The notes below the pieces were generated by a model. The model searched no databases. It saw only the letters and a program-made list of their open reading frames with translations, and was not told where the DNA came from. The position numbers and the translations under genes were made by a program. 64,000 nucleotides of DNA from Haliclona indistincta (lineage: Eukaryota; Porifera; Demospongiae; Haplosclerida; Chalinidae), in NCBI GenBank assembly GCA_964017065.1, contig OZ024786.1, positions 6,177,781 through 6,241,780 of the forward strand, read 5' to 3'. This document shows positions 9,645 through 20,619 of this stretch, one piece after another. How positions within the stretch are numbered: position 1 is the first letter of the stretch; each line of letters starts with the position of its first letter.

Positions 9645-10785
9645 CTCCGATCACTATTAATAATAGCGCAATACCACTTTGTCCCATCGAACTTCTTTTC
9701 TTGCTCGTAAAACTCATGGATTTGTTTCACTAACCTAAACAGTTATTAACAAACAGGCAATTAATTATGCATGACTAGTTCACAGAGGCCGAAGTTTCAG
9801 TTAGTTCTCCTTCACTGGCATCAAAAAGGTTAGCACCTGCAGAGATCAGGATAATTATTATTCATAATAATTATTTAAGGCTATTATCTGCATTTTAAAT
9901 ACTTTAATACTCTTCTAAAATTGCTTATCAGTTTCAATTTGATATCTTCGAATTGCTGGTGCTATTTGCTCTTCAAAAACATCCAGACACCATCTTTCAT
10001 GTCAAAGGTTATATAAGACACATACACATTTAGGTGAAAGCATTATAATTGTCTTACTAAGTTAGTAGCATGAATCGGTTGTAATAATTGCAACACTTTT
10101 TACTTAATATGTGCACCTTTCTTTGTTCTGTATTCTGTATTTACAATTTGATTTTATTTGGGCTGCTATCAACTGACCATTTGCTGAAAGTGGCTGTACA
10201 CATTGTTGGTGTTGAACTGGACTGCATCTGAAGCAACCGATTGTTGTGTGCCTCCTTCTCTAGCCACTTGTAAAAAAATGCTGTAGCAAATTATTTGGAG
10301 TTTATGTGATGAAATACTTCTTAATAGGGCAGCGAAGTTGAGTCAATAGCAACACTTTTTTGCTCTTTCTCGTTATCTAAATCTTCAGGTTCTCTTTTAT
10401 TATTCAATTCATAACCAGGTTATCTTTTCCTAGTCAATTCATAGCTCCATCGGCATTTAAAATTAAGCCAGTGTGCTCAGGCTCACTCAGATAGCCTCCC
10501 TGTTCTGCAAGTTTTTATAAACTGTCGTCTTGTCTTGGATCTTGAAGCTAACAGTTATTAACAACTCTTTTTTGCTCTTTCTCGTTAAGACCAGATTCTT
10601 GAAGCATTTTTGCATTATGACAACTGGTTGTAGGGAATAAATAGTAAAGCATCTTCAATATCTACAATGTCGATTTTGAAGTCTGCACTTATCTAAATCT
10701 TCAGGTTCTCTGTTATTATTCAATTCGTGACCAGGTTATCTTTTCCTAGTCAATTCATAACCAACTTGATTGGTCCACAGGGAAG

Positions 10786-11078
10786 TGAAGAAGAAGTGAA
10801 GTGAAGTATTCTTTATGGCTACCATAAAGAATAGATTTAAGCAGAAAGGGTTTTTAATGCTAGCAAAATTGGAAAAGATACTTACAGCTGAAATGGAACA
10901 TTCCAGACTCTAGATATTCACAGATATCTTCTGTCTGGTTGTTTCATGAGATGACGTTTTCAACATGTCGTCCATGTCGATCATGCGTTGGGCAAAGTGT
11001 AGACCACAGCCATGACCACCCCAGCTCCACCAATCGAGTCTAGCAACACCTGACCAAGGATAAAGTGATCAAGATCAG
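10786..11078. other. Short gap with possible minus-strand exon
   Basis: The minus strand from about 11045 to 10905 reads openly as GVARLDWWSWGGHGCG, then RMIDMDDMLKTSSHETT, before a stop. It might be an exon of an unknown gene interrupted by the adjacent repeats. Confidence 0.2.
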
Positions 11079-11720
11079 TTGCTATGCGACGGAGATCCGA
11101 CCTGCTCCACTTCTGCAATTGGTGAGTCTACCTGTGGTCATGAAGGGACTGCTCCACGTGAAGACGCGAGCGATAGTGCACAGTCGATCTCAAACTGTGT
11201 TCAGCCAACAGTAGAATCTTCTGTGCGAGAGCATGGCTTAATTCCAGATCGTGCTAGTCAGCCAATGCTTTCAAACTTTCCAAGTAGGAAATTTGGTAAA
11301 CAACAGCGTGCATTTTGTTCAACATGGTATAGCAAGTACCCATGGCTTCACTATCAAGAAGGTATCGACAACGTTCTCTGCTTTCACTGCATGGTAGCTG
11401 ACAAGCGTGGCCTCTTGCATACAAGCGATGTTGTATTTTCTAGAACTGGATTTTCCAACTGGAAAAAAGCACTCGAAAAGTTTGACAAGCACCAGAATTC
11501 TAACTCCCATCGTGAAGCAGTTCAGCTTACTGTAGTAATTCCTAATAGCACCAGAAATTTTGCTGAAATGCGCATGCGCATTTATTTGCGCATTAATTTG
11601 CACGTAAACTGCTTCAAAGCTCACAGTTGATCTCCTTGCCAAAATAGCAGTGTCTTATCAAAGCCAGACTAACCAACTATCAAAACCATGGCAAAAGAGC
11701 TACTCCCCTAGAAGGTGCAA
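11079..11720 (+). pseudogene. hAT transposase N-terminus, TTF-type zinc finger, broken
   Basis: After an acidic, Ser-rich leader, residues ~67-150 encode FPSRKFGKQQRAFCSTWY, WLHYQEGIDNVLCFHCMVA, then FSNWKKALEKFDKHQNS and SHREAV. This is the TTF zinc finger that precedes hAT transposases of the ZMYM1-like type. At 11534 a 94-base AT-rich insertion interrupts the frame. Beyond it (11628) the reading resumes as DLLAKIAVSYQSQTNQLSKP, which fits the preceding QLTV. Coding then decays within ~60 bases. No RNase-H core follows, so the gene is truncated. Confidence 0.65.
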
Positions 11721-11843
11721 CAAGTGCAGTGTGGAAACACTTTGGATTCCCATCCCATGAAAGAAAAATAATAGTAGAAGTACAGTCAGCTTGCTAAGCT
11801 TGCCAGTCAGCATTAATTTTGCTGAATTATTGTCGTACAGTAC

Positions 11844-12610
11844 ATGGACGAGACATGCAAAGATTACCTTGTTGCACCTGTCTTCAAATTAAAACATCTG
11901 ACGGTTCTCTATGGCAAGAGGCTATCTGGACGCGTTCACTCCACCAAGCTGAAAGACAGAATATTGTCACATTATTTTCCTGACATGGAAATGGAAGCTC
12001 ATAAACAAGGACGAGATGTGGTCCTCATTTATAACAAACATATCGGTTTTGCACTGAGGAAGGCTTGTGAGCATGATGCTGACGATGATGCCATTCATCT
12101 TGCCAAGGCTGCAAAGATAGTCAGAAGGGACATGATTAAGTTGAAAAACAAATTGTATTCAAGAATGGCTTGGACTACTTGGACTACTTGAGCGATTTGT
12201 CATCTTGCTGAATGATAGTTCCAGCAGCTAAGAGTGTGTCACAGCAGCTAAGAGAGTGTCAATCAGGCTAGAAAAACATCTTAAAGGGAGAGCAATTGAA
12301 AACTTGCCACCTACACATGCTGCACTGACTGATCACATCAAGAGGGCTGGTTACCAAGCTGGTTACTGCTGGGCATAGATGGCAATCAAGGCTCCTGAAC
12401 TTCCGTCACCAAATGAATGAGGGTGGAAGAAGGCTGATGAAGGATGGGAAGCACAATGGACAATACTACCAGAAGCTGCACTAGCTTGTAGAGAACTAAT
12501 AAAGTCCAGCTGCAAGAAAAGCTGCAGAAGTTGCTTCAAATGTAAAAAGCTGCTCTATCGTGCACATCACTCTGGTTTTGTGGTGGCAGCTACACTAACT
12601 AGACCTTAAT
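11844..12610 (+). pseudogene. Unclassified repeat-encoded protein, C-terminal part
   Basis: A 115-codon frame includes HSTKLKDRILSHYFPDMEME, then KQGRDVVLIYNKHIG and AIHLAKAAKIVRRDM. Past a break, 12301-12550 reads LPPTHAALTDHIKRAGYQAG, then APELPSPNE, then QWTILPEAALACRELIKSSC with a cysteine cluster (CKKSCRSC...CK). I recall this block order from uncharacterised, repeat-associated animal proteins, but know no accepted function or name. Two in-frame stops (TAG near 12376, TGA near 12418) and terminal shifts mark it as dead. The upstream half is missing, replaced by hAT sequence. Confidence 0.5.
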
Positions 12611-12982
12611 TTCTTCCACCTCAAACTAATTTACTAGTGTATTTTCCTCCTTTATCTTATTATTATTGCAATTATGATAATTATTCATGACGATTTTTAA
12701 AGAGGTGCTAATTTTTCTTATGGAAAATATCTGTGATGCCCCTATAGCTAAAAATCGTCATAATATAATGCTTTAGCTCGCTGCAAGGTTTCATGCTTTT
12801 ATCGTAAAAAGCACAATTCTTACAAATACTGCACATATTTCCTGTACTATCTTGAAATGCAAGAACTGTAGAAAATATACTAAAAGATACACTTACAAAT
12901 GCTACTCATCTCTTCAGTTCATGGCGGCTAGCTGTGATACCACACGGCTACTTGTTCCAAAGCGAGCGCTTAGATATAGCGG

Positions 12983-13186
12983 TCATATCAGGATTTCCTT
13001 TCTTCTTTGCTTTTCGCGGTTTAACTCAATAGTCAGCCTTTCGACTTGCAATTTCAGGATCTTGTTCTCTTCCATTAGTCGAACCTCCTCCACTGAGCTA
13101 CTGAACAAATTTACCGCATTCCCCATATCTACAACAGACAACGGAACATAATAGGTGTGATAACAAATGTCACTAGGTAACCACAA
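12983..13186 (-). pseudogene. Coiled-coil N-terminal fragment, copy of 35254-35496
   Basis: The frame reads MGNAVNLFSSSVEEVRLMEE, followed by a heptad-like segment (ILKLQVERLTIELNREKQRR), and stops soon after. The surrounding bases 13000-13350 match 35310-35670 closely, including the upstream flank. The version at 35 kb extends into a Lys/Glu-rich tail absent here, so this is a truncated duplicate. The family is not recognised. Confidence 0.5.
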
Positions 13187-13564
13187 CTAACACAACAAAA
13201 GCCCCTTTCTTTGTGGTGCCACTCAGCAATGAAATGACCACTCACTAAGATGTCCTTGGTAATAGCCAACAGGCAGAGAAGTAATGCAGAGAGCATCAAA
13301 TCTTCTCTTCTTATCCTCGGGAAAGGGCAGAAGAGTAGAGGGTACAACGCTGTGACATTTGCAGCTGGACTGACTGACTGACTCATGACCCTCATTGTCT
13401 TAGAACAATATCGTGTTTATTATTGTACATCATAATTGTAACATGCATGTTGCATGCAATTCTAACATACATGTTGAAGCTATAATAAAATTAATTATAA
13501 GCCGTTCATGAGATTATTCACGATATTATTTTTGAAGTAGAAGCTTTCACCTCTCCTCCACGCA

Positions 13565-14278
13565 TTAAGAATTCAAGTCGCGTTTCAACTTGTCAAGGGA
13601 GGTTGTTGGATATTTTCGTTCACAGTACTCTGTAAAAATAATCAAGCATTCTGTTCTGCAGCTAGGCTTAGCAATAAAACTTACTGAACACGGCTGTCCT
13701 GATAGTAGGGTTGATTCCGTTTGTAGCTGAGCATGCTGCCGGCCTTTCTTTGCTGTACCAGTTGGCTATCAAGCATCGCATCAGCCCTGTGGGAGCATTT
13801 TCCCCAAATGTTCAGCCAGTTCAAGGTCTACATATTTAATGTAGACCCAGAAACCTGTGACTAGTTCCTTTTTCTTGAAAATGTAAAATTAATGGGTTGG
13901 GTTAGTAATAAAGAAATTAACTCACTCCCTCTCCTGCTTCAAAAGCCTCCTGTTCCATTTTAACGTCACTCTAAATGACAGAGTACTCATACGAATGCAC
14001 CTTCAATTTTTTGAGTGTGAACTTTGCTATTATAATATTATTTAAAGAAAGTACCACTCACATACAACAAATTATAATGAGTACCTCTTCAAATGTACTT
14101 GCAATTGCTCTCTTTTTTGTACCGGCTTTGGCTATAAATAAAGATAGTAAATAACAATAGTTCAATGTACATGTACACAATAACTTAATTATACAATAAC
14201 TTAATTATATTACCTTGCTTAGGTTTAGCTCTTTAAGAAGAAGTTTATTCTTCTTGATGTTCTCTTCCCTGCGCCTTG
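13565..14278 (-). CDS. BEN-like domain protein, 3' exons, one frameshift
   Basis: Five exons with good splice signals are proposed: 14214-14278 (basic coil NKLLLKELNLSK), 14085-14131, 13926-13970, 13685-13873 and 13565-13629. Phases join among the last four. The end of the product carries a BEN-like pattern: VDLELAEHLGKMLPQG, LMRCLIANWYSKERP, then INPTIRTAVF and KYCERKYPTTSLDKLKRDLN before TAA. BEN domains bind DNA or chromatin proteins and also occur in mobile elements. A one-base shift at the Gly after MLPQ near 13800 interrupts the frame. The 14214 exon does not join the next one in phase, so an exon may be missing. The BEN call is by pattern only. Confidence 0.4.
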
Positions 14279-14299
14279 CTATTGTCCCAATTTTATGGA

Positions 14300-16375
14300 A
14301 AGTTTATAAAAATTAATCCATGTATTCCCGGCGAGTGCAGGGAATGTTCTGGTTAGCTAGAATTTGGTAGATAGAGGCGACTTGTATCCTCTCTGGAGGT
14401 AGTGGAGAATCCGCTGCTTAACATAGGTGCTGTAGACCATTGTGCCGACTGCTGCGCTCTCTGCTGATGTTTGTTCAATTACACCTTTTAAAATAATAAT
14501 GTTCTTCAAAAAGACCAGTTGTAAATGATGGTAAGATCCATGGTATGATAAACATGTTCAAATATAATGCTTTGTCAACGTAGATGTGTCTATCTTAAGC
14601 TACAGTCACAAAATTATAGTGTGTGAGCCCTGGGAGCCCTGTATAGTGAGCCCTGGGACCTGATGGAGTAGGCCTGGTCAGTCCCGTTGATGGCTTCAGT
14701 GCTGGTGTTGATTCGTTCAGCGACAGTAGTAGCGAGCTAAAGTGTAGTGATAATAGCAAGTGAGTGCAGTCAGCTACACTTATAGTAGTCTCTTATTGTG
14801 AATGTTCATGAAATGCTTTACTAATGAATATACTTACTCATCAACTTGTAATGGTGGTAGAGGTCTTTCTCTCATACTGTATGTTGTATAGATATAAACG
14901 CTGCTGTATTTCATAGTCATACACTGACCTTATGAACTTCCCTGGTTTATTAAGCTGAATAGTTATTCAGTTATAATTTGATGATATAGTATAGCTCAGA
15001 CGTAGATAACACTCACTTAGGTCTGTCTCGTGAGCTATGTTTACACAACAAATGCGTTTTTGTTACCTTGCGTCTGAGCTGTTTCGCTTCGTTGTCTTCA
15101 TTTGCTTTCATGTTTCAAAAATGTTCAACAAGATCTTGACACTGTTCAAATCTCTCTCTCTCTCTCTCTCTTCTATCATGTGTTGTGTTGTGGTGTTGTC
15201 TTCTATCATGCTAGTAGACGAGTGAGGCCTCATACTCCACTCACTGCTCTTGATACAATGTGAGCATTTGGTTCCACTCTCAGTGTAAACTGAGGCACTC
15301 AATCTCATAGTATTGGTAGCTAGGGCTGCCATAATGTTACTACCGTATAGCGGGGAGGGTCAAATTGAAGTGTGAATGATCTTGCTTGGTAAATTCAATT
15401 TCGGTGTACATCTCGCCTTCATGGTTGCATTTTATGCTTCCAACAATGTATCTGAATAAATGTATGTCCCAGTATGGGAAACAGTTAAAGATTTGTTAGA
15501 ATACGACGCTAGTTTGCAGTAAATAAACCATAAACTTACCAGGAGAGAAGTTCTATGAAGAGAAAGTGAGTTCAAGTCACTACGACAAATACTTGACATC
15601 TCCAGAATTTAGAGTCCATGTTGCAGTCGTATGGGGCCATCATTTCAACACGAATATTGAAAGATGTCAATGGAATAAGTTGTGGTGTTGGTTTTGCCAT
15701 AATCAAGAGAGCAGAGATACACGATGATAGCGGCAATGGTGCGTGGGAAAATATTAAATGACTCAGCAACCACAAGACTGGGCTAAAACAATGGACAAAA
15801 TTGTCAATTGCACTGCCCAATCTAACCTAACCACAAGTGCCAGTGCTTTCTGTTTGTGTGGATTATAGTCTTCTACACAGTACATGGTCATGTTAAAGTG
15901 TGTGGTGTTGATAGTGGTAGTTCACTGACGAAAGATGCATTGATGTAGTTATTCAGTCTGGCCTGAAGCATTTATTCGGCAGACTATCAGATTCACAATC
16001 AAAACACCAACATTCAAACGTGTTCTCTTTTAGACTTATTGCCACTTGTGTCATCAGATAGTAGAATGATTGGTAGAACAAATGGCTCTACTACTACCAG
16101 CCAGTAGCCACGTCTGTGACACTGACTTATGTTATTTTCTAAATTACAAGCAATGTAAGCTGAATGAAGGAATTTCATTTCAGTGTAATATCCTAGTCCG
16201 GTAGGTGACACGATCTGGAACTTCATCATGTTTCACGTAAAGTAGAATATTGTACCATAATAACCAGTTGAAGGATTGACACTTTAATGAAATAATAGAT
16301 GTCTAGTAGGATAAGTATCTGAATATTCTCCACTACGACCACAAATATACACCCTGACTCTGCCTCTTTCCCTGT
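14300..16375. other. No gene supported; CT microsatellite
   Basis: Only short frames on both strands were seen. A (CT)n tract lies at about 15149-15171. A minus-strand stretch near 14640-14760 looks weakly coding (ERINTSTEAINGTDQAYS) but has no splice or domain support. Confidence 0.35.
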
Positions 16376-16681
16376 TTACAAATCAAGTGACGACGTATTT
16401 GCCGCTATGTTCAATACATCTTCTGCTTGTAGAGGGAACAACAGCTTCAAGTTCCGTGACTGACTGTCATTTTCCTCATTATTAGTTTCGTTCCCTAATC
16501 TCTTGTTCTTCTTGTTAAATGGGCAGTCCCTATGGCTGCTTATCTGGTGAGTGGTGCTTCCACACCTCCTGCACCCTTTAGACACCAAAACATTGCCAGG
16601 AAAATTAGCTAAATTGACAAGTTGAGTGCTTCTGGAACCCATATGCTCTTGAATGTTTTGCCTCAACTCTGAAGGATCCAA
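16376..16681 (-). pseudogene. Zinc-knuckle protein fragment, transposon-derived
   Basis: The short frame carries CRRCGSTTHQISSHRDCPFN, a CX2CX4HX4HX2C knuckle. It differs from the MULE knuckles (CX1C) by one residue in the first spacing but shares the GST.H, HRDCP.NK core. A hydrophilic tail follows and ends in a stop. No transposase or helicase domain is adjacent. It is probably the remnant of a gene of another transposon carrying this finger. Confidence 0.45.
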
Positions 16682-16848
16682 TTAATCTTCATCTTCCTTG
16701 ATGCCGTATGAATGGGAAATTCGTGACATTTGACCCATACTTTCCTGTAGCAAAATTAATATGAAATTTCATTTCTTTTCGTTCACTGCATCTGTTAACG
16801 TGTCTTTCAATTTTTGTTTTGGAATTGCTATAGTGTGATGATCCCACC

Positions 16849-17040
16849 ACCTTTGAATGTCGCAGGATCCCATCCTGGGATCTCCCACGTGGTGGGGGCA
16901 TCCCATGTCTAAGTTCCCGGGATTTCCAAGTAGATTCCCTGTGGTGTGATTTCCAAGTATACTGGGATATCGTATGAAGGAGGTACCCCATGTCTGAGTA
17001 TCCCAAGATTCCTGAGTACTTTCTCCTATTCTGGGACGCT
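16849..17040. repeat. Degenerate short repeats rich in GGGAT/ATCCC
   Basis: Motifs CCCATGTCT(A/G)AGT, ATTTCCAAGTA and GGGAT/ATCCC recur several times in irregular order. The minus-strand frame running through this region (WKSHHRESTWKSRELRHG) is a product of the repeats and is not called as a gene. Confidence 0.45.
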
Positions 17041-17481
17041 GCGATTATTCTTTGTATACACTTTTTATTATCAGCCATGCATGATAAAAATATCACAAGA
17101 ATACATATCATCGTTGTAAACCACATCTAAACAGTGCTGTGTGGTCACTCTTGTGTCTGCTTTTCAATGGTTTGGACTATTGATTTACATCAATGACTGG
17201 ACTGGACCAGTGGAGTGGACTGGACACAAGAAAGTGCTAATGTGGTGGTTATCCAGGCGGAGAATGTTGCTTTTGATCTTGAGGATCTTTCTTATTACCA
17301 CAAGTTTGGCAATCCTACCGTATCTGAAGCTCATTTAGAGAAGTTTGTAATTCTGCTCTCAGGCGACTTGAATTTGAAAATGACTGGGTAGAAGAGAATA
17401 CCGAGAGTATCCTTCGAATGGACTAACAAGTAGGGCATGAACGAATGGGTAATTGTGTATGCGAACGTTTGCTTGACTTTA

Positions 17482-18042
17482 TTAAACGAATGTTTGACTA
17501 GCTGTAGAACTAGCAGGAACACATAGAAGACGCCTTGCTATCTCTGCCAAACGAGGAAATCTAGATGTGTTCATTTTCCACCATTCCAAAGCATCGCTAT
17601 CTCGAGGTATTGGCTTTTCAGTAATGAACTGTGAGAGCTCTGTCTTAAAACTAGTACAAACATCATCCTCCTCTCCCAATAAAAGATCAAATGCTGTTTT
17701 ATTCTTTTTGGGGCTTGGAGGTTCAGTAGACTCATCTTCATTATTTCGAAGTAGCAGTTCAGCTTGTATTAAGTCTCTTTGTTCTTCAGTCAAAAAGCAA
17801 AGTTGTCTAAATCGAGGGTCAAGTGCTGTAGCAAGAATCGAAATATTACTAGGTGTAAAAGAGTCTAAATGCCATCTTCTAGACAAAGCAGATACTAGGT
17901 TTGCCTTAAATTGCCTAACAGCAGGTGAATCATCTTCATTGATAGCCTTTTTTTTCAGGCCATAAACAATGGGAAATACTGTAGACAGAGAGACATTTGT
18001 TTCTTTGCTTAAAACAACTGTGGCAACTTCAAAAGGCTCCAA
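17482..18042 (-). pseudogene. hAT transposase C-terminal part with dimerisation domain
   Basis: Reading continues from the 18139-19227 frame after a short shifted stretch (EEAVPLLGPFF). This piece begins with the last core helices (FEVATVVLSKETNVSLST), then ATALDPRFRQL, a linker, and the C-terminal dimerisation motif WWKMNTSRFPRLAEIARRLL followed by VPASSTASQTF. The expected final Leu-rich turn is lost to another shift near 17482, just inside the left terminal repeat. With the upstream part it would total near 580 residues, about normal for the family. Confidence 0.8.
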
Positions 18043-18138
18043 AACTTTTACAAGCTCCTAATACCAGCCAGTTTTCCGAAGAAAGGTCCAAGTAACGGTA
18101 CTGCCTCTTCGTAACTGTTTCATCTGAAAGTACTGCTG

Positions 18139-19227
18139 CTACTGGCCATCTGCATTGAAGTAATGTTTGATCATATAAAACTGGCTGTTCCATCTTGTAG
18201 CACAGTCTTGTTGAAGCTTCAACAAAGGAGAACCCATGGCCTCTTGTCGCTTACGCAGCTCACTTGTGGCTAAGGGGCTATGATTAAAATGACCTACTAG
18301 CTTTCTTGCTGCTCCAATAGCACGGGAAATAGTAGCAATCGACAAACCCTCTTCAATACAAAGTTGTAACTTATGTGCAGCACAGCTTAAACTGATCATG
18401 TCAGAATCTGCCTCTAATAGCTCTCCTGTTAGTATCATGTTAGATGCCTGGTCATGAACAATTCCAACAACCTTGCTAATGTCGATGCTAAAAGCAGCTA
18501 GATTTTCTTTGATTTTCTGAACTATATTCACAGCAGTATGCTGACCAGGAAAAGGGCTAGTTGCTAATAAACAAGAAACACTATTCCAGCCTTCATCAAT
18601 AAAATGTGCAGTAAGAGAAATGTAAGCATCATTTGCACAACTAGACCAAATATCAGTGGTTAACGCCAAGCCAGCACTAGCATCAGTCTGAAGCTTTTCT
18701 TTTAGCAGCCTTTTCCCCAAAATATGCTTCTCATGAATGATTTTAGCAATGTGTGTACTTGTAGGAACCTTATAGCCTGGCTCAATTAATTTTAGTAGAC
18801 CTTTGAAACCTTCTCCCTCAACAATAGCTGCTGGACGAATATCACGTGCAACCATAGTCACTATTAACTCGGTTATTTGCTTCGAACGAACAACTGAACA
18901 TTTTGCCCGACTCACAAACCCATCAACGGTAGACTGTTTCAGAGGTTCCTTTCCCTTTGATACTGCATAAAAATCACTTGGGTGAATCCTCACAAGGTGT
19001 TCACGAAGATTGCTAGTAGCACCACGATAGGCGTAGTCTCCTTTACAAAGCTTACAAGTAACTTTAGATGTCCCTTTTTTCTCGAAAAATGGCCAGACAT
19101 CTGACTTCTTACGCTTGTTGCTTGCATAACTGGAGCTGTCACTGCTTGATTCAACTTCACCGTCACTCTCTACGCTGGATGATCGTGAGCTAGACGCATC
19201 AGCCATTTTTGGTTTCATACAATTCAA
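18139..19227 (-). CDS. hAT transposase with BED finger, N-terminal and core part
   Basis: This is the main transposase frame of the hAT element. A Ser-rich acidic leader leads to a BED zinc finger (WPFFEKKGTSKVTCKLC...HLVRIH; Cys58, Cys61, His77, His82). The RNase-H-like core follows: LTTDIWSS with Asp192, VGIVHDQASNM with Asp259, CAAHKLQLCIEEGL at 282-295 and CATRWNSQF (Arg345-Trp346). These are hallmarks of ZBED-type hAT transposases, which cut and paste DNA in the nucleus. M1 and M8 are both possible starts; M8 (MADASSS) looks more natural. The frame ends in a stop about 97 bases before the next open piece, so a frameshift splits the gene. Confidence 0.85.
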   Translation of the reverse strand: MNCMKPKMADASSSRSSSVESDGEVESSSDSSSYASNKRKKSDVWPFFEKKGTSKVTCKLCKGDYAYRGATSNLREHLVRIHPSDFYAVSKGKEPLKQSTVDGFVSRAKCSVVRSKQITELIVTMVARDIRPAAIVEGEGFKGLLKLIEPGYKVPTSTHIAKIIHEKHILGKRLLKEKLQTDASAGLALTTDIWSSCANDAYISLTAHFIDEGWNSVSCLLATSPFPGQHTAVNIVQKIKENLAAFSIDISKVVGIVHDQASNMILTGELLEADSDMISLSCAAHKLQLCIEEGLSIATISRAIGAARKLVGHFNHSPLATSELRKRQEAMGSPLLKLQQDCATRWNSQFYMIKHYFNADGQ

Positions 19228-19367
19228 TTAGCGCATAGCACGTGTAAAGCACAAATGAGCATGCGCATTTACACTAACACGTGCTAATGTTAGTAATTAA
19301 CACCAAACAGAATTCGAACATCCGAACATTCGAACCTTAAAACATTTGTTCAGGCCCTACTTACAAG

Positions 19368-19808
19368 ATCTTAGCTTACCGCACTCTGATATTGAAGGTG
19401 GAAATGGGTTGTTTTCATGGCAGAATAAAATTGCCATGTCACAGTCTCTGTTTTACGCTACAATATTCAGACGTGAAAACAGTGACACATCATTTTCAGG
19501 CCTTCTATTATTTTCGACTGTTTCAATTTTGACTTGCTTTGGGAGTGATAACAGACTGTAGAATTGAAAAATGTGTGGTATGCGTGTTGCACGTAGGCAT
19601 CAATAAATGATGTTCTCTGATAAAAAAAATAATTATAAATAAAATTAATCTGTATAGTTGTGATAAACCTTCTAGTCGCTTATCAGTTTTGCCAGTCATC
19701 GTGCTCCTTCAGTACTCTAAATAGTTAAATGTTGGGCCGAGTAGTGCATTGTTCATGCTATACAACTGAACCATTCACCCTGAACCATTCACTGAACCAA
19801 CCATAGGG
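19368..19808. other. Host side of the hAT insertion, no gene seen
   Basis: The plus-strand frame here (LSLPHSDIEGGNGLF...) has no start, domain or splice support. If the hAT element is removed, the sequence joins the segment before 17423 without a shared long frame. Confidence 0.3.
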
Positions 19809-20610
19809 CTAGTATATATAAGCAGTGCTATCCATTGGCAGCTCAGTCCATTGCTCAAGTTCAATGTCTATTGCTGTTTGTAGTTTAGGGATGCGTCCTG
19901 GTAACAGGTCTTCCTCATAGTTCCTGATGAAAGAAACTATGTGAAACACGTCATCAAAGGTCAGTGATTTCACTGGAAGCCTTCTAGTTAACTTCCACTT
20001 GTTTTTAGTTAATATTTCCCTATCACCCTTGAATTTGCTAAATGAGCTTTGGAGTATTGGCCACACAAGAGAAACAGCATGTTTCTAATGCCCTGCTTCG
20101 CACGGCCTAGTGGTACAGAGAGATGAAGGAGATGTTCGAACACACCTCTCTGAAAAGTATATAAAGGGCCACACTTTCGTGTGACCCATATAATCATGAT
20201 TACATTGGGCAAATGGCCCTAAAAATACTGGCTTTGATCCGGATGCCTCAGGTTGCCATGCACCCTGGGTGCAATGCCATTCTCACTGCAGCTGCTCTTC
20301 ACGTTGGCGTACTGTTCTTTACCTGTGGAGTGGAAAACACACGTGTTTCGCTTCATGGAAGAAAGTTCCTTTTGATCTCTGTCTCTCTGCATCCTTGTGC
20401 CTGTTTTCAGTGCTGACCTGATCGCTGCTGTTAGTCATTGCTGTAATTTGTCCCATTATTAGTACGTCCTTTTCCTCCCTCCTCAGCTCAAGATAATACA
20501 CTCGCATCTCACGATAGTACTCTACTGGGAATTGCTGGCAACATGGAGTTTTCTTGGGAGAAGGCTCACACTTGCTATTGTACCAAGCAGTCTACGTACC
20601 TTGAGCATTG
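19809..20610 (-). pseudogene. Unclassified repeat-encoded protein, N-terminal part, broken
   Basis: From 20610 down, the minus strand encodes CEPSPKKTPCCQQFPVEYYR, then RVYYLELRREEKDVLIMGQI, then VSTENRHKDAERQRSKGTFF. After a stop it continues with NGIAPRVHGN near 20270, and after an inserted stretch with SLTFDDVFHIVSFIRNYEED and LLPGRIPKLQ (20066-19809). I recall this block order from abundant uncharacterised proteins of sponge and cnidarian repeats that also carry an integrase-like core, which is absent here. At least two shifts or stops break the frame. Confidence 0.5.
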
Positions 20611-20619
20611 TCGTTGTCA

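Larger units (their letters stand above)
6748..10785. repeat. 4-kb interspersed repeat, copy 1
   Basis: This block matches 36377-40510 almost base for base, starting at the shared GTATGATCTTCTGACTACTG and ending at CCACAGGGAAG. It contains piggyBac transposase remnants (8042-8790, minus), a BEL/Pao-like fragment (9414-9644, minus), an AT-rich minisatellite (7040-7250) and a 120-bp foldback (7678-7797). The right side of the family is longer in copy 2. Both copies share the same stops and gaps, so they were already dead when duplicated. Confidence 0.9.
17431..19359 (-). mobile_element. Nearly complete hAT DNA transposon with TIRs and 8-bp TSD
   Basis: The left end TAGGGCATGAACGAATG (17431-17447) matches the complement of the right end (19343-19359), TAGGGCCTGAACAAATG, at 15 of 17 positions. 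It is flanked by CTAACAAG (17423-17430) and CTTACAAG (19360-19367), an 8-bp target duplication with one mismatch that fits the hAT preference nTnnnnAn. Subterminal TTCGAA/GCGAACG motifs repeat inside both ends. The transposase runs on the minus strand (19227 to about 17482) with frame breaks near 18042-18139 and at the C-terminus. The low divergence of ends and target site indicates recent insertion. Confidence 0.85.

Noticed and set aside
11534..11627. Intron interrupting the hAT TTF-finger gene
   Set aside because: GT-AG boundaries can be drawn, but no choice restores the frame; plain removal of 94 bases does, so it is an insertion.
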